A program made the position numbers and the translations under genes. Source: Dromiciops gliroides (Eukaryota > Chordata > Mammalia > Microbiotheria > Microbiotheriidae). Taken from it: a DNA stretch of 64,000 nucleotides. The DNA is taken from assembly GCF_019393635.1 (NCBI RefSeq), contig NC_057861.1, positions 86,049,827 to 86,113,826 of the forward strand. Direction: 5' to 3'. Positions 31,289 to 41,689 of the stretch are shown here, in pieces (positions within the stretch are counted from its first letter, which is position 1; every line of letters starts with the position of its first letter). The notes under the pieces were generated by a model, which saw only the letters and a list, made by a program, of their open reading frames with translations, searched no databases and was not told the origin of the DNA.

Positions 31289-31554
31289 GGTGAAGAGTCA
31301 TGGACTAGAAAACATAATCAGATCCAAAATAGACTGAATGGTCAGACCCAAAGGGTAGTTTTTTAATGGTTCAATGTCAGCTGGATAGAAGGACTCTAGC
31401 AGAGTGTTCTTGTGCAGCATTTTTATCAATAACTTGGATAGAGACATATGTGGTTCATAGCTATCAAATTTGCAGATTTCTTAGACTGGAGGAATAACTA
31501 ATACACTGAGTTACAGAGTCAGAATCCAAAAAGACCTTGAAAGACTGGAATAAG

Positions 31555-31855
31555 GGTTCTTAAACCTTCTGATCTTAGGACCCTTTTTACACTATTATCA
31601 TGTTGTGAAAGAAGAATCAGAAGAAAAGGGAAAAACCTCAAAAAATAAAAATATGTAGAAACAGTATGGCTCGATCTGCATTCAGATAGTGACTCTTTAT
31701 TGAAGATCTCCCAAAGAGTTCTTATTTATGTGGGTTATAGGTATTGACATTTACTACTTAGAAATTAAAACATCCTAGTACGTAATTATGAAAATAGTTT
31801 TGACCTGAAATGCATCTCAGGGACTCCTAGACCACACATTGAGGACCCATTGGCC
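31555..31855. mobile_element. hAT-like DNA transposon fossil, split by an L1 piece
   Basis: Left end AAGGGTTCTTAAACCTTCTG; middle GATCTCCCAAAGAGTTCTTA and TTATGTGGGTTATAGGTATTG; right end GGACTCCTAGACCACAC. Resembles hAT-group non-autonomous repeats known in mammals. No clean TSD. Confidence 0.55.
31600..31695 (-). mobile_element. L1 LINE 3' UTR fragment
   Basis: CATGTTGTGAAAGAAGAATC and GGCTCGATCTGCATTCAGA match antisense L1 3' UTR (compare 55115-55190). Sits inside the hAT fossil. Confidence 0.65.
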
Positions 31856-31899
31856 TAGGGCATTGTGTTAAATCTAATAAGATGAAATTCCTAGGGATA

Positions 31900-32110
31900 A
31901 ATGTAAAATCTGGGTCCCTTGGCTCTGATTGGCTTCTGCACCCACTCTCATGCACACCAGGCATACCCTTCTCCCCTCCCTGATAGCTTCCTTTATATGT
32001 TATCTCCCCTTATTAGAATGTAAGCCACTTGAGGGCAGGGATCAGCTTGCTTCTGCAACACTTAGCAGGTACCTGATATATATAACAGGTGCTTAATAAT
32101 TGTTTTATCT
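31900..32110 (+). mobile_element. L2 LINE 3' end
   Basis: GAATGTAAGCCACTTGAGGGC, then AACAGGTGCTTAATAATTG. Confidence 0.75.
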
Positions 32111-32280
32111 ATCTTGAATGATTGTCATTTTCCTTATTTTTTTATCTATATCAGTCTAAAGGGGGTGAAGTAAAATGCCAAAGCTGTTTTAATTTACATA
32201 TCTCTCATTATTAGTGGTTTGGAACATTTTTTCCCCTATGGTTGCTGATAGCTTGCATTTTTTCTTTTAAGAACTACCTA

Positions 32281-32435
32281 GGGCAGCTAGGGTGGTGCAG
32301 TGGATAGAGCACCGGTCCTGGATTCAGGAGGACCTGAGTTCAAATCTGACCTCAGACACTTAACACTTAGTAGCTGTGTGACCCTAGGCAAGTCACTTAA
32401 CTCTCACTGCCCTGCAAAACAAAACAAAACAAAAA
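32281..32435 (+). mobile_element. WSINE1-type SINE
   Basis: Left TSD AAGAACTACCTA (32269-32280), right AAGAACTGCCTA (32436-32447). The right TSD overlaps the left TSD of the L1 that follows. Tail is CAAAA repeats. Confidence 0.93.
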
Positions 32436-32449
32436 AAGAACTGCCTATT

Positions 32450-32843
32450 ACTTTGTGAAATGATCAGATGTGATAGACCGCTCTTCTCAGCAATACAATG
32501 ATCCAAGATAATTCCAAAGGATTCATGATGGAAAATGCTCTCCACATCCAGAAAAAAGAACTGTAGAATTTGAATGCAGATTGAACTATATTGTTTCTAC
32601 CTTTTTTGCTTTTTGAGGTTTTTCCCTTTTGTTCTGATTCTTCTTTCACTATATGACTAATGCAGAAACATGTTTAATGTGATTGTACATGTATAACCTA
32701 TATCAGATTGCTTTCTGACTTGGGGAGGAGGGAAAGAAGGAAGGGACGGAAAAATTTGGAACTCAAAATCTTATAAAAACGAATGTTGAAAATTATCTTT
32801 ACATGTCATTGGAAAATAATATAATACTTTTAAGATTTAAAAA
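32450..32843 (+). mobile_element. L1 LINE 3' end, 5'-truncated
   Basis: Marsupial L1 3' UTR: TCTCAGCAATACAATGATCC, GACTAATGCAGAAACATG, ATAACCTATATCAGATTGC, then ACATGTCATTGGAAAATAA and a tail. TSD AAGAACTGCCTATT ends at 32449 and recurs at 32845-32858. Different subfamily from the copy at 10931. Confidence 0.9.
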
Positions 32844-32894
32844 AAAGAACTGCCTATTCATATCCTTTTACTATTTATCTATTGAATTCTTACC

Positions 32895-33105
32895 TTCTAA
32901 CCAGGAAGACCTGAGTTCATATCTGGCCTCAGACACTTACTAGCTTTGTCACCCTGCACAAGTCACTTAACCTCTGTCTGCCTCAGTTTCTTCAACTATA
33001 TGGACAGTAACCTCAGAGGGTTGTTGTGAGGATCAAATGAGATAACATTTGTAAAACACTTAGCATAGTTCCTGGCACATTCTAGTTGTTTAATACTCTT
33101 CCCTC
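32895..33105 (+). mobile_element. MIR SINE
   Basis: AGTTCATATCTGGCCTCAG, CTGCCTCAGTTTCTTC, GTTGTTGTGAGGATCAAATG, CTTAGCATAGTTCCTGGC. Confidence 0.85.
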
Positions 33106-33900
33106 CCTTCTTCCCTTTCTCCCCTTGCTGGTTTACCATAGCAAGGGAGTAAATGAACTAAAGAAATCTCTTGATCCCAGCACCTGTTCAGAGATATAGA
33201 AAGTTAATCTTGTTGGTGACACAGTACTCTCACTCTCCTTTCCCACAACTAATCCTAGCTTCCCAATGCCACCTCTGAGGGAAAGAGATGAAGCCCCCTT
33301 GTGCCAAGCCAAAACTTGGAATTCACTTTCCTCTAACAATAAGTGCTCCATGTGGTGGTTAGGTGTAGATGAGATGGTACTATTAGTGCTATGCTTTAAG
33401 CATTTGATGGATTAATCAGGCTTTTATAAATTGGCCCAGGACCATAACCACCCATTGTTTCTATGGAAAAATATGTTCCAAGTTTCAAACAACTGATTTC
33501 CAAATCAACTTTTGTAATTCAGTTCATACATTGTAGACATTCTATAATATACAGTATCTGAAAAGACTTTCAAAACTGACTAAGGATTTAACAAGACACT
33601 GTTCAAAGGAAAACTGCCTGCCTCCCAACAGTCAGGTTTGGTAACTACCTCTTCCCTTTTCTCCTCCCTAGCCCTTTCTAATCTGCTATCTTCATATTCA
33701 TCCATATTTTTCAAAAGAATAGCATGGGAGCCTTTTTTATAATGTGTTGCTCAAACCTGAGTAAATTATAACTCCAGCATTCTTGTGACCTAGTCAAATA
33801 ACCCTGTCAAAAAAAGGAATTGAGGGCAAAGCTGCTGCCTCCAAGCAAGATCCAGGACCCATTTGGTTGGTAGCTCAGTCAGTCTGTCCATCCATGAGTT
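33106..33900. other. about 800 bp without a recognised feature
   Basis: No repeat I can name. The last 100 bp (GCAAAGCTGCTGCCTCC onward) may be 5' UTR of the MTCH2 retrocopy. Confidence 0.35.
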
Positions 33901-33905
33901 TCATC

Positions 33906-34944
33906 ATGACAGAAGAGTCCAGTCAGGTGTTGCTGGGCATGGACCTCATCATCCTCTCTCAGCTGCTCACATATGTGAAGGCACTCATAGAGGTGGAATA
34001 AAAGTCTCTTCCTCCAACTGTAGGGAAGTAAGCCTATCAACTGCCCTGCATACTATTTCTGGCATATTATTAATATCAATAGAAAATATGAAGTATTCAA
34101 AGGCTTAACTCCCAGACTGAATTCTTGACCCATTGAATTGTGGTCTGCAGTAAGGGTTTTTTTGTGTTTTTTTTGGTTTGGGGGGGGGCGGGGTTTGGCC
34201 AGGCAATGAGGGTTAAGTGACTTGGCCAGGGTCACACAGCTAGTAATTGTCAAGTGTCTGAGGCCGAATTTGAACTCAGATCCTCCTGAATCCAGGGCCA
34301 GTGCTTTATGCACTGCGCCACCTAGCTGCCCCCTTCAGTAAGGTCTTGTATCAATACCAGAAATGTGACAAAGCTAAGGAGTTAAAACATGGACTTCCAC
34401 CTCTTCCTACACAGAAAGATACCCCATAAAGCTCTGACAAGGTTGTCAAGGAGACTACTCAGGAGGTGATGGCTCATCCTGCTGCTACCCTTGTCACACA
34501 TCCCTTCCATGTGACTACCCTGAGGTCTATTCATTGGAAGTGAGCAAAGATTGCATGACTCTATAATGACTATTTACTGGGAGGACGGCTGCCTAGGATG
34601 CTTTGTGAGTCTTATTCCTTGACTTTTGGGTGACATCATTTCCTTGTGGTTCTGTAATTCAACTGGCTTACTTCTTCAGTACCTATGCCTTAGAGAAGGG
34701 TCTCCACCATGAATAAAATGAAGAGTTATTCCCAGGGTGTCCCTGGATTCTTTTCCAGAATGCCGATCTATCACTCTGTGCTTGTCTTCAACTTTTTGGC
34801 TGTCAATCACTGTGGGCTAGCTGGTGGATTCCCTCCTTGTGCCCCAATTTACCCTTCCTGGTTAGACTGTTGGTATATGATTCAAAAAGAGAGAAACTCA
34901 GAAGGTCTCCTTTGGAAAGACTGTTGTAACCTAGGGTGTTAACT
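33906..34944 (+). pseudogene. MTCH2P: MTCH2 processed pseudogene, interrupted by a SINE
   Basis: Retrocopy of mitochondrial carrier homologue 2, an outer mitochondrial membrane insertase of the carrier family. From the ATG at 33906 the translation reads SSQVLLGMDLIILSQ, matching the MTCH2 N-terminus, with the first in-frame stop at 33999. After the SINE it continues with VVKETTQEV and THPFHVTTLRS (about 34443-34530). 34709-34936 reads MNKMKSYSQ, AVNHCGLAGG and APIYPSWLDCW, the MTCH2 C-terminal part. The real gene has many introns and none remains here. Several stops and frameshifts make it non-functional. A poly(A) tail and TSD are not recognisable, so it is old. Confidence 0.88.
34156..34335 (-). 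mobile_element. WSINE1-type SINE inside the MTCH2 pseudogene
   Basis: CAGTAAGG at 34148-34155 and 34336-34343 is the TSD. The tail end is T/G-rich with a GGGGGGGGGCGGGG run. Removing it rejoins the MTCH2-like reading. Confidence 0.92.
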
Positions 34945-35079
34945 TTAAGATGTGATGTAGGGGCAATTCCATTTCTGTAGTTGTATATGTGCAGAATTAT
35001 AGGAGAGAATATTGATTTCTACACAGTGTAGTTCACTTTTTAAAAATCATAGTTTAATGGGGGGGGGTGATGAGGTACA

Positions 35080-35470
35080 ACTGGAAAGACCTGTCCTTGA
35101 TGAGTCAGCCATGCTGACTCTTTTTAATCACTATTCCTTTTCTAGGTATTTACTAACTATCATGTTCCTAGGATTCTAAGTCCAACTCACTCAGTTGGAC
35201 TTACTTTTTAGATTCCACTCTCTTCCATCTTTTGGAAAATTAGGACAACATACGCACTTCTCCAGTCCTATGCCACCTCTTCTGTTCTCCATAATGTTTC
35301 AAAGAATACTAACAGTGGTTCAGCCATCACATTTTCCAGTTGTCTCACCATCCTGGGATGCAGTTCTCCAAGGAAAGAAAGGGGCTCTCTTACTATTGCC
35401 CAATTTCTGTTGGGTTTCAACTCCGTATTAGCCATTTTTGTCCTTTCCAGTCCAAAGATTGTTAGGGATA
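35080..35470 (-). mobile_element. CR1/L3 LINE fragment
   Basis: Antisense CR1/L3: CAGCCATGCTGACTC, GGAAAATTAGGACAACAT, CTCCAGTCCTATGCC, TCCATAATGTTTCAAAG, then TTCAACTCCGTATTAGCC. Confidence 0.7.
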
Positions 35471-35572
35471 TTAGCAGAAGCTCATGGCTTTCCTACCTCC
35501 ACAGAACAAATAGACTGCTTTTTGACAGTTGAAACATAGAAATACATAAAGCAATACAAAAACATAGTACAA

Positions 35573-35745
35573 GGGGCAGCTAGGTGGCATAGTGGATAGA
35601 GCACCGACCCTGGAGTCAGGAGGACCTGAGTTCAAATCTGGCCTCAGACACTTGACACTTACTAGCTGTGTGACCCTGGGCAAGTCACTTAACCCCAGTT
35701 ACCTCACCAAAAAAAAAAAAAACCAACAACAACAACAAAAAAACC
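35573..35745 (+). mobile_element. WSINE1-type SINE
   Basis: TSD CATAGTACAA at 35563-35572 and 35746-35755. Tail contains CAACAACAAC repeats. Confidence 0.93.
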
Positions 35746-35896
35746 CATAGTACAAAAGGAAAGGAAAAAAATTGTTTTGAAATACAAGAGTGAGCTCCCT
35801 GAAGCCAGGACCAATTTTTTTTTTTAATCTGACCATTGTATCTAAGTGGATGTCCCAGGCTTTTTTTTTTTTAATTATTTTAAAATTAGAGATATG

Positions 35897-36040
35897 GGGG
35901 CAGCTAGGTGGCACAGTGGATAAAGCACCAGCCCTGGATTCAGGAGGACCTAAGTTCAAATCTGGCCTCAGACACTTGACACTTCCTAGCTGTGTGACCC
36001 TGGGCAAGTCACTTAACCCTTATTGCCCTGCAAAAAAAAA
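35897..36040 (+). mobile_element. WSINE1-type SINE
   Basis: TSD TAGAGATATG at 35887-35896 and 36041-36050. Near-consensus copy. Confidence 0.94.
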
Positions 36041-36059
36041 TAGAGATATGTTAAAAAGT

Positions 36060-36520
36060 TAATTTAACAAAGCACTTAAAGGTCAAAAAGGTAGGATTTT
36101 TCACAAAAATCAAGAATACTCCACCATCACCACCCCAGATCCTCCCTCCCAGTGCTCAGGGGCCAATAGCTGAGGGTTAATGAGCCAAACTCTTCAGAGC
36201 AGAGACTTCATGGCTCCCCACTAATTAGTTCCTCCTAATCAAACTGTCCTTGTTTGTTATTATTCTGTGAAGTGAAAAGTGAGAGTCTGGCAAACAGGTC
36301 TACTTACCGCCTGGGTCTTTATGCATTTTTCTCCTTGCCCTCTGCTCAATACTAAAGCACCTCCCTTCTTTCTCTCCTTGGATGTTTACCCAATATTCCA
36401 CACTGGACCCTTCAGCGTTATCTTTAATTCTTCCCACTCCCTCACATCTCAGATCCAAACAGTCAGATAGAAAGTCAAGAGAATCTCAAAACTCACTTCT
36501 TTCCCGATGTACTTATTTTA
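36060..36520. other. about 450 bp without a recognised feature
   Basis: The 36350-36480 part is C/T-rich and may be degraded L2, but it is not convincing. Confidence 0.35.
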
Positions 36521-36670
36521 ATCTGAGCAGCATGGCCTAGTGATTAGAAAGTTGGCCCTGCAGTCATCAAGACCTGAGTTTAAATCTTGCCTCAGATACT
36601 TGCTACCTGTTTAACCTTGAGTAAATCTCTTAACCTTTCTCAGCCTTAGCTGCTTACTGTTGAATGTCTT
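36520..36670 (+). mobile_element. MIR SINE
   Basis: GCAGCATGGCCTAGTGATTAG, GAGTTTAAATCTTGCCTCAG, AATCTCTTAACCTTTC: the true MIR head in sense orientation. Confidence 0.8.
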
Positions 36671-36679
36671 ATTGATGAG

Positions 36680-36910
36680 ATGATAACTATAACAATCACT
36701 AGCATTTACAGAGCACTTACAGGTTTGCAAAGTCCTTTACAAATATTATCTCATTTGATTCTTACAACAACCCTGAGAGGTGGGTGTTATAATTGTTATG
36801 AGAGACAAACAGAGGTTAAGTGACTTGGCCAGGGTCACACAGCTAGTGTCTGAGGAAGGATTTGAACTCAGATCTTTCTGACTCCAGGCCCAGTGCTCTA
36901 TCCACTGAAG
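36680..36910 (-). mobile_element. MIR SINE, inverted relative to the previous one
   Basis: CATTTACAGAGCACTTACAG, TCTTACAACAACCCTGAGAGG, GGTTAAGTGACTTGGCCAGG, CAGTGCTCTATCCACTG. Confidence 0.85.
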
Positions 36911-36986
36911 TCCTAAACAGGTTTTCATATTGAGAGTAAGAGCTAAGTATTTTGACAAAGAATAGCAGGCATTAAGTAATGCCTCT

Positions 36987-37344
36987 TGTTAAGGGCTAAA
37001 ATTCTAGCTAGTCTGTCTAAAATATCTAATGAGTGGTCGCCAATAAATTATAAGCTTTAGCAAGAGTTAGACTTTTAAGCATTTATTAAGGAGAATAAGA
37101 GTTTGGTAAAGAGAGAGAAAAAGGCCTAGATTCCTATCTATTAAAGGGAGAGCACATTTCTAGCTCCCTTCTCCGCCAGCGTCCAAAGGAAAGAGCGCGA
37201 GACTGAGCGCCAGTCTCTTCCTTCCTCCTCCCACTAGCCCGCATCACTTCCTGACTCCTGGTCTTGCCCTCAAAGACCTTCGCTTCATGGGCAGAACTCT
37301 TCTACAGTAAGTCTCCAGCAGGTGGCGTCATTCCAATCGTTACA
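36987..37344 (-). mobile_element. Solo LTR of the same family as the 21-kb ERV
   Basis: Reverse complement of the 371-bp LTR: starts TGTTAAGGGCTAAAATTC and ends CCAATCGTTACA. Flanked by the 4-bp TSD CTCT (36983-36986, 37345-37348). It differs from the ERV LTR by roughly ten substitutions and lacks 15 bases between two GACTCCTG repeats. It is therefore clearly older, and is a solo LTR left by recombination. Confidence 0.92.
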
Positions 37345-37374
37345 CTCTTCATGCCACTGTGTTGGAGGGAGGAA

Positions 37375-37485
37375 TACTTTTTGTTTTATTGGAAACTGAG
37401 ACCCAAGGAGGGTAAGTGACTTGCCCAAGGTCAGAGGTAGAACCTGAACCTAAACCCTCTGACCCTAGAGTCACTATGCCATGTT
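37375..37485 (-). mobile_element. MIR-like fragment
   Basis: GGAAACTGAGACCCAAGG, GTAAGTGACTTGCCCAAGGTC, then CTGACCCTAGAGTCACTATGC. A close relative occurs at 40545-40620. Confidence 0.7.
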
Positions 37486-37639
37486 GATAAAGTGCTTGGC
37501 AAACCATAAAGAGTGATACAAACATTAACTATTAGTGTTATTAATAACTATCCAATGCTAATCATTCTGTTTAGTCTAATATCCCTCCCTACATTTAGTA
37601 CATAGTTCTATACAGCTTAGGTTATATCTGGGCCAATTA

Positions 37640-38225
37640 GCTCAGCATAATGCTGAATGAAACCAAGATGAAGGGATTATTCTTTACTTGCAAGGTTAGC
37701 ATCTCTGGGGTGAGTATTTGCTGAGCCCTTTTCAGGGCTGCTTATCCACCTTTGGTGTCCATCTGACTCACCCAACTCCCACTGTGGCTCCAAGAAGCTG
37801 TAGCATGCACAATGGTCACACCCTAGTAAACCATCTCAGCAGTGGGGCTAAACCAGGCTGAAGGTAGTCAACAGGTCTCAAAGCTATTGGTGAATCCGCA
37901 AGATGTCTACCACCCCTCCAACCCCTCCCACCCCCCAAGCATGTGAAGACCTTCCCAGGTAAACTGGGTGGATTAGAAGAATTTGTTCCAATGGCCATTA
38001 AGGTGGCAGAAGCAGGCACTGTGGAATGAAAGACACCAAGGTTGTCCACTGCATCCTTGGCCATCACCAGTTGTCTTGACTTTTGTCTTGCCATTGATTT
38101 TTGATGACTGGAAGAGAGAGTAAAGCTGACAACTAAGTGCAACTCTGCCTCACTTAAATCCAGTTCTTGCATGAGGCACAACAGCACTCTGTGATGGCAT
38201 TGTTCAAAAACAAAGGTCAAAGTTA
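37640..38225 (+). mobile_element. Marsupial mid-repetitive element (name not recalled)
   Basis: Landmarks: GAGCCCTTTTCAGGGCTGC, GGTGTCCATCTGACTCACCC, GGGGCTAAACCAGGCTGA, CATCACCAGTTGTCTTGAC, and CTCTGCCTCACTTAAATCC. Its end is the reverse complement of 25800-25950. I recognise it as repetitive in marsupials but not by name. Confidence 0.6.
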
Positions 38226-38539
38226 CTTTTTAAACAGAGAAAAAAAGACTTTTCTACGCAGTCACAAAAAGTACCCCTAAACCCTAAAAATTTGTACTGC
38301 TGGAAGACTAAGGAACAACTCAAATAGTCTCCCTCACTTAATTCAATTTAATTCAACAAACATTTATGATGTGACTATGCTGGATGAAATACAAAGCTTA
38401 GGTAAGGTTCAGGCACTTTAGGCACTCATAGTCAGGTAAGAGAAATGAAAGTATTTTCACCAGCTTTATTAGTAACAACAACAATTCCTCAGAATGAAAG
38501 ATCCTAAAGGGTATGGTCTTTTTTTTTTCTTTTTTCTGG

Positions 38540-38690
38540 GCAGTGCCTGGCATATAGGAAGCACTTAATAAATATTCAGTGACTTAATTGCCCAAGGTCA
38601 CAGAGGTAATAAGCAAGTACCAGAGCCAAGATTCTGACCTAAGTCTTCTGATTCCAAATGCTTTGTCCCCCACTATGCCACACCTCTTAA
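38540..38690 (-). mobile_element. L2/MIR hybrid fragment
   Basis: CAGTGCCTGGCATATAGGAAG and CTTAATAAATATTCAGTG (L2 or MIR end), followed by CCCAAGGTCACAGAGGTAATAAG (antisense MIR). Confidence 0.55.
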
Positions 38691-38694
38691 TTAT

Positions 38695-39945
38695 TCAGAC
38701 ATTCTAAATTCAAGGTATTATCCTATAATTTATCAGCTGTTCTTTGCTAGTGACTTGTCTTGTCTATAGTGAAATCAGATTAAGATCAGATCCAACTGGC
38801 AGCTCCTACCTATAGCAAGACCCTGCCAAATGACTGCAGCTTCCTCACTAAAGCAATATCCCTTCAGTCACTTAGGCAAGAATGTTCCTATTAACCTGTT
38901 CTCTTTATTCAGAAGCTCACCTAATTAAAACCTACCTCATTAAAGGAGCAGCCATCTTAACATTAAGTTAATGAATTTCACAAAGTCCTTAAAAGATAGA
39001 AAACTTCAAGGCAATCAAGTATTATGTCTGATCCTTTGGTGAAATTGGAAGAAAAAAATCCTATCTTTTCTCTTAAACTGTTCACACATATCAGGAGAGT
39101 TAACTCTTTAAGGTAGTTTTGGAGTCTATTCAATTCATTATGTAGCAACTGATCCAGGGCTAATTTTCCTATATTTGACAACAAGGTTACCCCCCAAAGT
39201 GGCTACTTCTGTGCTCCACTCTCGATGAATTTATAAACCCAAATCAGTACACTTGCTTATTGATTTTCAGAGTTAATCAGGTCTTAGAAAGAGACAATTG
39301 TTACAAAAACAACCTCCTGAACTAGGGGTACACTCTTACTGAGAAGTGCTCAGGTTTGGAAGCGACATGTAGACAAAGAGTAAACTCAAAAGTTCCTGAT
39401 TACAGATTTTCTCCCTTCCTGGAGTCTTCATGAATTTCCCCCTTTAAGTATAGCTTTCTACTAAATTTTGAGTGGCAGTGCCCTTGTGGAATCCTGAAGC
39501 TGACTTTCCTTGGCATGTCTAGTTTGCCTCTTTGCCCTTGATGTAGACTCTGCCAACAGCCACTGTTGTTCTGGAGAAGCTGCTACCCAATAACTATGGG
39601 GGGAATTCTAGTTCTTCTAACCTTTACAAATTCACAATCATCACCTGATAAATGATGGGAGAGCAGGGGCAGAAAACTTTAATCCTCTCTCAAGGGCATT
39701 TTCAATTTAGAAGAATTTCACTAGTGGATTTTGCCAGACTACCACACCTCTGTTGGCCAGCTGCTAGAATTCACTATTTTGAATGATGCATAGACCCAGA
39801 GGTGTGCCTGATTCTTTCAGCCAATCACAAAGATATATCATATAGCTTCATCTGTCTTTTTTTTTTCTTAACTCAATAAGATGCAGTTTAATAAGGGAAA
39901 ATATAAAGTCCTGAATTCAGGTTTAAAATAAAATCAATTGCAGAA
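38695..39945. other. 1.25 kb with no recognised repeat or gene
   Basis: I see no repeat signature and no exon-like ORF. The minus ORF at 38978-39184 (68 aa) has no recognisable family. With 2680-5030 this is the main candidate for conserved non-coding DNA. Confidence 0.45.
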
Positions 39946-40014
39946 GTATTAACAATAGCTAACATTTATATTGTGCTATGAGGTTTCCTAAGAGCTTTAA
40001 AATATCTCATTTGA
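39945..40014 (-). mobile_element. MIR terminal fragment
   Basis: AACAATAGCTAACATTTATATTG and AAATATCTCATTTGAG. The SINE after it cuts it off. Confidence 0.6.
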
Positions 40015-40167
40015 GGGGGCAGCTAGGTGGAGCAGTGGATAGAGCACTGGCCCTGGAGTCAGGAGGACCTGAGTTCAAATCCGGCCTCAGACACTTAACA
40101 CTTACTAGCTGTGTGACCCTGGGCAAGTCACTTAACCCCAATTGCCTCACCAAAAAAAAAAAAAAAT
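40015..40167 (+). mobile_element. WSINE1-type SINE
   Basis: Near-consensus copy with ATTGCCTCACC 3' end and an A-tail. TSD not clear. Confidence 0.93.
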
Positions 40168-40169
40168 TA

Positions 40170-41075
40170 CTTAGAATTTTATTACTTCATCTGTCTTCAT
40201 CCAGTGACCAAAGCACTTCACTCCTTCCAAAGTGATGGAATTATTTGTATTTAGTTTATACCTTTCAACAACTGGATTCAATACAATTGTCAGGGCTTTC
40301 TGTGATTATACTCCCCTCTTCTCCCCGCACCCCCACTCCCCTTGCTCTAAGGATCATGAATGAAAGCTGGAAGAGACTTCGGGAGTATCTATCCCATCCT
40401 ACGGTAAAAAGGGATTGGTATAGGAAGTCCTAAACTGGTCTTTATTGAGACTGTCAAACTAAGTATGTTAATAAAGGAATCAAGTGAGGTCTCTTTAAGC
40501 CAGTATATTGGAGGAGGGAATAATCTTTGTATTATCAGAAACTAGCCCAAGATCAGAGGTGGAACTTGAAACCCAAACCTCTGACCCCAGAGTCACTAAG
40601 CCATGTTGATATGTCTACTCTATAAAAGTAGTTAACTGAAACAATTATTTAGGTCATCCAAAACCCCTCATGTGCAATGCAGATAAGGAACCCTAGGTTA
40701 GAAGGATAAATAGCCTCATTAACTGCAAGGAGGACGGGCTTGGTTCTAGGGCAGAGGGTTCAGATTGGAGAGACTGGACTTCCAGAAAGCAACTGCAAAA
40801 TGCTCTATTATCTATCACAGAGAGGGATGAAACCTGTAATTTCATTAGGGAATGGCCCAGGAAACTCTCTCATCAAATGAAGATCAGCACCTTTTCTGCA
40901 ATTAAGTCACAGGGAGTTGCCTAAACTTTGAAAGTTTGTGTCCGGGGTTATCAGGCCAGCATGTGTCAAGAGGCAGAACTTGAATGCAGGTCTTTTTCCG
41001 GGGCTGACTCTTTATTGACCACATTATGCTGTGTGTATGCATTTATGTCTATCTATATAGATAATAGATGCACAT
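40170..41075. other. about 900 bp mostly unassigned
   Basis: A MIR-like piece at 40540-40620 (CCCAAGATCAGAGGTGGAAC). The rest is unrecognised. Confidence 0.35.
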
Positions 41076-41091
41076 GCATAGATTAAAACTT

Positions 41092-41241
41092 GCTTTTGGT
41101 TTTGGGGTTTTTTGAGGCAATTGGAGTTAAGTGCTTTGCCCAGAGTCACACAACTAGTAAGTGTCTGAGGCTGTATTTGAACACAGGTCCTTCTGACTTC
41201 AGAGCCAGTGAGCTAGCCACTGTACCATCTAGTTGCCTCCA
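41092..41241 (-). mobile_element. WSINE1-type SINE, diverged
   Basis: TSD CATAGATTAAAACTT at 41077-41091 and 41242-41256 (15/15), although the body has many substitutions and small deletions. Confidence 0.9.
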
Positions 41242-41278
41242 CATAGATTAAAACTTAAAGCTACAATAAGACTTTTGA

Positions 41279-41509
41279 AATACTAGGTGGTGTAGTGGAT
41301 AGAGTACTGGGCTTGGAACCAGGAAGACTCCATCTTCCTGAGTTCAAATCCAGCCTCAGACACTTATTAGATGTGTGACCCTAGATAAGTCACTTAATCC
41401 TGTTTACCTCAGTTTCCTTAACTGTAAAATGCACTGGAGAAGGAAATAGCAAACCACTCCAAGAAAACACCAAATAGAGTCATGAAGAGTTGGACACAAC
41501 TGAACAACA
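41279..41509 (+). mobile_element. MAR1-type SINE
   Basis: TACTAGGTGGTGTAGTGG head, CTCAGTTTCCTTAACTG, GGAGAAGGAAATAGCAAACC, GAGTTGGACACAACTGAACAAC end. Confidence 0.88.
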
Positions 41510-41523
41510 AAAATAAGACTTTT

Positions 41524-41672
41524 TTTTGGGGGGGGGCAGGGAAATGAGGGTTAAGTGACTTGCCCAGGGTCACACAGCTAGTAAGTGTCAAGTGTCTGAG
41601 GCCGGATTTGAACCCAGGTACTCCTGAATCCAGGGCCAGTGCTTTATCCATTGTGCCACCTAGCTGCCCCCC
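41524..41672 (-). mobile_element. WSINE1-type SINE
   Basis: TSD AAAATAAGACTTTT at 41510-41523 and 41673-41686 (14/14). Inserted directly behind a MAR1. Confidence 0.95.
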
Positions 41673-41689
41673 AAAATAAGACTTTTGAG

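Noticed and set aside
31075..31293. ORF ending in a long Lys/Glu/Arg repeat
   Set aside because: SINE plus GAAA microsatellite read through. Not a protein.
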